Shown: positions 6,166 to 7,584 of the stretch, piece by piece
Position numbering within the stretch: position 1 is the stretch's first letter
Layout of the letters: each line of letters starts with the position of its first letter
Translations under genes and position numbers: made by a program
Notes under the pieces: generated by a model
Database searches by the model: none
Seen by the model: only the letters and a program-made list of their open reading frames with translations
What the model was told of the DNA's origin: nothing
NCBI GenBank assembly: GCA_028690275.1
Contig: JAQVBN010000023.1
Coordinates: forward strand, 1-7,584
Length of the DNA: 7,584 bases
Source: Minisyncoccota bacterium
Lineage (GTDB): Bacteria; Patescibacteriota; Minisyncoccia; Minisyncoccales; Minisyncoccaceae
Reading direction: 5' to 3'

Positions 6166-6654
6166 ATGAAAATATTATATATTTTAATTATTATTTTTGC
6201 TATTATTGGAGGGTTCTTTATTTGTTATGAAAAAAGTTTAGTAGAAGAGCCCAAATTAGAAACCGTTTCTCTTTATTATTACAATTCTTCATTAGATAAA
6301 GACGAAACAGGAAATATTATGTGTTCTAAAAACGGGCTAGTTTCTGTCAAAAGAGATATTCCAATAACTATTACTCCTATTCAAGACACAGTAAAGTTGC
6401 TTCTTAAGGGAGAGCTCACAGAAGAAGAAATAGACTCAGGGATATCAACAGAATATCCTTTGATTGGATTTGAACTTAAGGGAGCTTCTTTAAAAGACGG
6501 AGTTTTAACATTAGAGTTTAACGATTTAAATGGTCAAACAGTCGGGGGTTCTTGTCGTACAGCAATATTATGGTTTCAAATTTCAGAAACAGTAAAACAA
6601 TTTTCGGGAGTTGAGTCGGTTAGATTTATGCCCGAAGAATTATTTCAACCTTAA
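6166..6654 (+). CDS. membrane-anchored GerMN-domain protein
   Basis: The 162-residue protein begins with one hydrophobic anchor (about 3-20), placing the rest outside the cytoplasm. The remainder (about 33-160) matches the GerMN domain: VSLYYYN (34-40), a GNIMCS block (49-54), TPIQDTVKLLLKG (70-82) with a following TEEE, KGASLKDGVLTLEF (105-118), GGSCR (127-131) and a VRFMPEELFQP tail. GerMN was named from the Bacillus germination protein GerM and also occurs in lipoproteins such as LpqB. In non-sporulating bacteria it is thought to act at the cell envelope; the ligand is unknown. C53 and C130 could form a disulfide (inference). C20 is not in a proper lipobox, so the anchor is probably a helix and not a lipid. 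The SDR gene starts 24 bases after it. Confidence 0.85.
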   Translation: MKILYILIIIFAIIGGFFICYEKSLVEEPKLETVSLYYYNSSLDKDETGNIMCSKNGLVSVKRDIPITITPIQDTVKLLLKGELTEEEIDSGISTEYPLIGFELKGASLKDGVLTLEFNDLNGQTVGGSCRTAILWFQISETVKQFSGVESVRFMPEELFQP

Positions 6655-6657
6655 GAT

Positions 6658-6675
6658 TATAAGTATAAATATAAA
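6658..6675 (+). repeat. three tandem TATAAR hexamers before the SDR gene
   Basis: TATAAG, TATAAA and TATAAA lie head to tail in the 24-base gap between the GerMN stop and the SDR start. Each resembles a -10 box, and the second would place a transcription start near the SDR ATG (6679). No clear -35 or TG extension is present, so promoter function is uncertain. The gap has no Shine-Dalgarno sequence. Confidence 0.4.
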
Positions 6676-6678
6676 AAT

Positions 6679-7419
6679 ATGAAATTAGAAAATAAAGTAG
6701 CAATAGTAACTGGTGCATCTTCTGGTCTTGGGCTAGCAATGGCTAAGAAGTTTTTAGAAGAGGGGGCTAAGGTGGTTTTTTCAGATATTAATGAAGAAAA
6801 GGGGCAAGAAATTGTTTCTAAACTTGAGAATGCTATTTTTGCAAAATGTAATGTTACAAAATCAGAAGAAGTAAATAATCTTATCAATAAGGCGGTAGAA
6901 GAATTCGGTAGTTTAGATATTATGGTAAATAATGCCGGAACAGCTTGTTTAGGAACAGTTGATGTTTTAAGTGATAATGATTGGCAAAGAGTTATCGATG
7001 TTAATTTAACAGGTGTTTTTTACGGAGTAAGAGCAGCTGCTAAATACATGAAAGAAAAGAATATCAAAGGTTCAATAATTAGCACCTCTTCTATTTTAGG
7101 AATAAATGGTTTTGTGGGTGCCATTTCTTACTGTGCGGCCAAGGGGGGAGTTAATCAGATAACAAGAACAGCTGCTATGGAATTAGCATCTTGTGGAATA
7201 AGGGTTAATGCAGTTGCTCCTGGATTTATTGGCACAGAGATGACAAGGGGTATTTTGGAAGACGAAAAAACAAAGCAGTTTTTAGAAGCATCAACTCCAC
7301 TTGGAAGAATCGGAGAACCGGAAGATATTGCTAATGCTGCACTATATTTAGCCTCTGATGATAGTAAGTATGTCACCGGAAGCATTCTCTATGTCGATGG
7401 TGGTTGGACAGCTAGATAA
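6679..7419 (+). CDS. classical SDR-family NAD(P)-dependent oxidoreductase
   Basis: The 246-residue protein is a full-length classical short-chain dehydrogenase/reductase. It shows the cofactor loop TGASSGLG (11-18), D36 at the end of the second strand (which favours NAD over NADP), NNAG (84-87) and the complete catalytic set N109, S138, Y151 and K155 in YCAAK. PG at 181-182 and a closing YVDGGW complete the pattern. Residue numbering matches E. coli FabG at S138, Y151 and K155, but that does not prove 3-oxoacyl-ACP reduction: alcohol, sugar and steroid dehydrogenases look alike and no fatty-acid synthesis genes are nearby. It follows the GerMN gene by 24 bases and may share its transcript. 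No terminator is visible in the 36 bases before the pilin gene. No gene symbol is assigned, as FabG-like naming would overstate the evidence. Confidence 0.92.
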   Translation: MKLENKVAIVTGASSGLGLAMAKKFLEEGAKVVFSDINEEKGQEIVSKLENAIFAKCNVTKSEEVNNLINKAVEEFGSLDIMVNNAGTACLGTVDVLSDNDWQRVIDVNLTGVFYGVRAAAKYMKEKNIKGSIISTSSILGINGFVGAISYCAAKGGVNQITRTAAMELASCGIRVNAVAPGFIGTEMTRGILEDEKTKQFLEASTPLGRIGEPEDIANAALYLASDDSKYVTGSILYVDGGWTAR

Positions 7420-7420
7420 C

Positions 7421-7449
7421 TTGTAATTATTCCTTCAATTTGATAAAAT
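7421..7449 (+). promoter_or_regulatory. promoter of the pilin gene, leaderless start
   Basis: TTGTAA (7421-7426), a 17-base spacer that ends in TGA (extended -10), then TAAAAT (7444-7449; 5 of 6). Exactly 6 bases separate it from ATG 7456, so the message should begin at the start codon. This is the most complete promoter in the window, having both a -35 and an extended -10, and suits a strongly expressed gene. Confidence 0.7.
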
Positions 7450-7455
7450 AAATCT

Positions 7456-7584
7456 ATGAAAACCAACTCATTTACCCTCATCGAGCTCCTTGTAGTCATC
7501 GTCATCATAGGTATCCTCTCTGGAGTCATAGTTATCTCAGTAACTAACTATATCAACGATGCAAAGAACACCAAGATAGTGGCA
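7456..7584 (+). CDS. type IV pilin/pseudopilin, 3' partial
   Basis: The first 43 codons are present and the frame runs off the right edge. After a short positively charged leader (MKTNS) comes FTLIELLVVIVIIGIL, the class III prepilin signal and the hydrophobic alpha-1 helix, with the conserved Glu five residues after the expected cut between S5 and F6. Such proteins are cleaved and N-methylated by a prepilin peptidase and assembled into a type IV pilus or type II-like pseudopilus for adhesion, motility or DNA uptake. The residue before the cut is Ser where Gly is usual. Codon use is unusual: 24 of 43 third positions are G or C by hand count (ATC, GTC, CTC, AAC and ACC dominate), and G+C is about 40%. 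High expression or a different origin could explain this. Major pilin and minor pseudopilin cannot be told apart without the C-terminus. Confidence 0.92.
   Translation, partial: MKTNSFTLIELLVVIVIIGILSGVIVISVTNYINDAKNTKIVA

Noticed and set aside
6166..6240. Lipoprotein signal peptide for the GerMN protein
   Set aside because: Cys20 is preceded by FFI and lacks the small residue expected just before the cysteine of a lipobox, so a membrane helix is the simpler reading.
6657..7385. Two minus-strand open frames opposite the SDR gene
   Set aside because: The SDR reading frame has all family motifs; the antisense frames show none and are shadows.
1..7584. CRISPR arrays, insertion sequences, tRNA or rRNA genes, phage genes
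   Set aside because: I saw no spaced direct repeats, transposase motifs, inverted terminal repeats or structured RNA sequence; the intergenic gaps are all about 105 bases or shorter and are accounted for by promoters and terminators.

Overview
The window is AT-rich; sampled stretches run from about 19% to 40% G+C by hand count. It carries eleven genes, all on the + strand, packed with gaps of a few bases or small overlaps. Most starts lack a Shine-Dalgarno sequence, and several promoters place the transcription start on, or close to, the ATG. Gene content also points to a small-genome bacterium: a DegV lipid-binding protein, a GerMN surface protein, tiny membrane proteins and a type IV pilin. 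My best guess is Candidatus Patescibacteria (CPR), probably Parcubacteria-like, but this rests on style and recollection of family members, not on a phylogenetic marker. TGA acts as a stop (4943-4945) and no gene contains in-frame TGA, so the standard code applies and recoded Gracilibacteria/SR1 are unlikely.

Layout. (1) 3-1002: the 3' part of a DegV family gene, overlapping a small VOC/glyoxalase-fold gene, closed by a hairpin terminator (1043-1071). (2) 1108-3596: a Ppx/GppA-family gene with altered phosphate-loop residues, and 2 bases later a large gene that fuses an aminoglycoside/choline-kinase-type phosphotransferase to a GNAT acetyltransferase. (3) 3656-4945: three membrane proteins with 4-5 base gaps: a 54-residue two-helix protein, a TspO-like tryptophan-rich sensory protein and a four-helix DUF protein. 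(4) 5000-6098: a PspC-domain protein with its own promoter and the window's only good Shine-Dalgarno sequence, then a RimK-like ATP-grasp ligase and a terminator (6111-6143). (5) 6166-7419: a membrane-anchored GerMN protein and a classical SDR oxidoreductase. (6) 7456-end: the start of a type IV pilin/pseudopilin with markedly C-rich codon use.

How they may work together: blocks 3-4 look like an envelope or membrane-stress cluster. Block 2 pairs a phosphate-metabolism fold with a double group-transfer enzyme, and its substrate cannot be read from sequence. No RNA genes, insertion sequences, CRISPR arrays or phage genes were seen. The most notable signals are the kinase-acetyltransferase fusion, the repeated leaderless promoter architecture, the unusual Ppx/GppA loops and the codon bias of the pilin.
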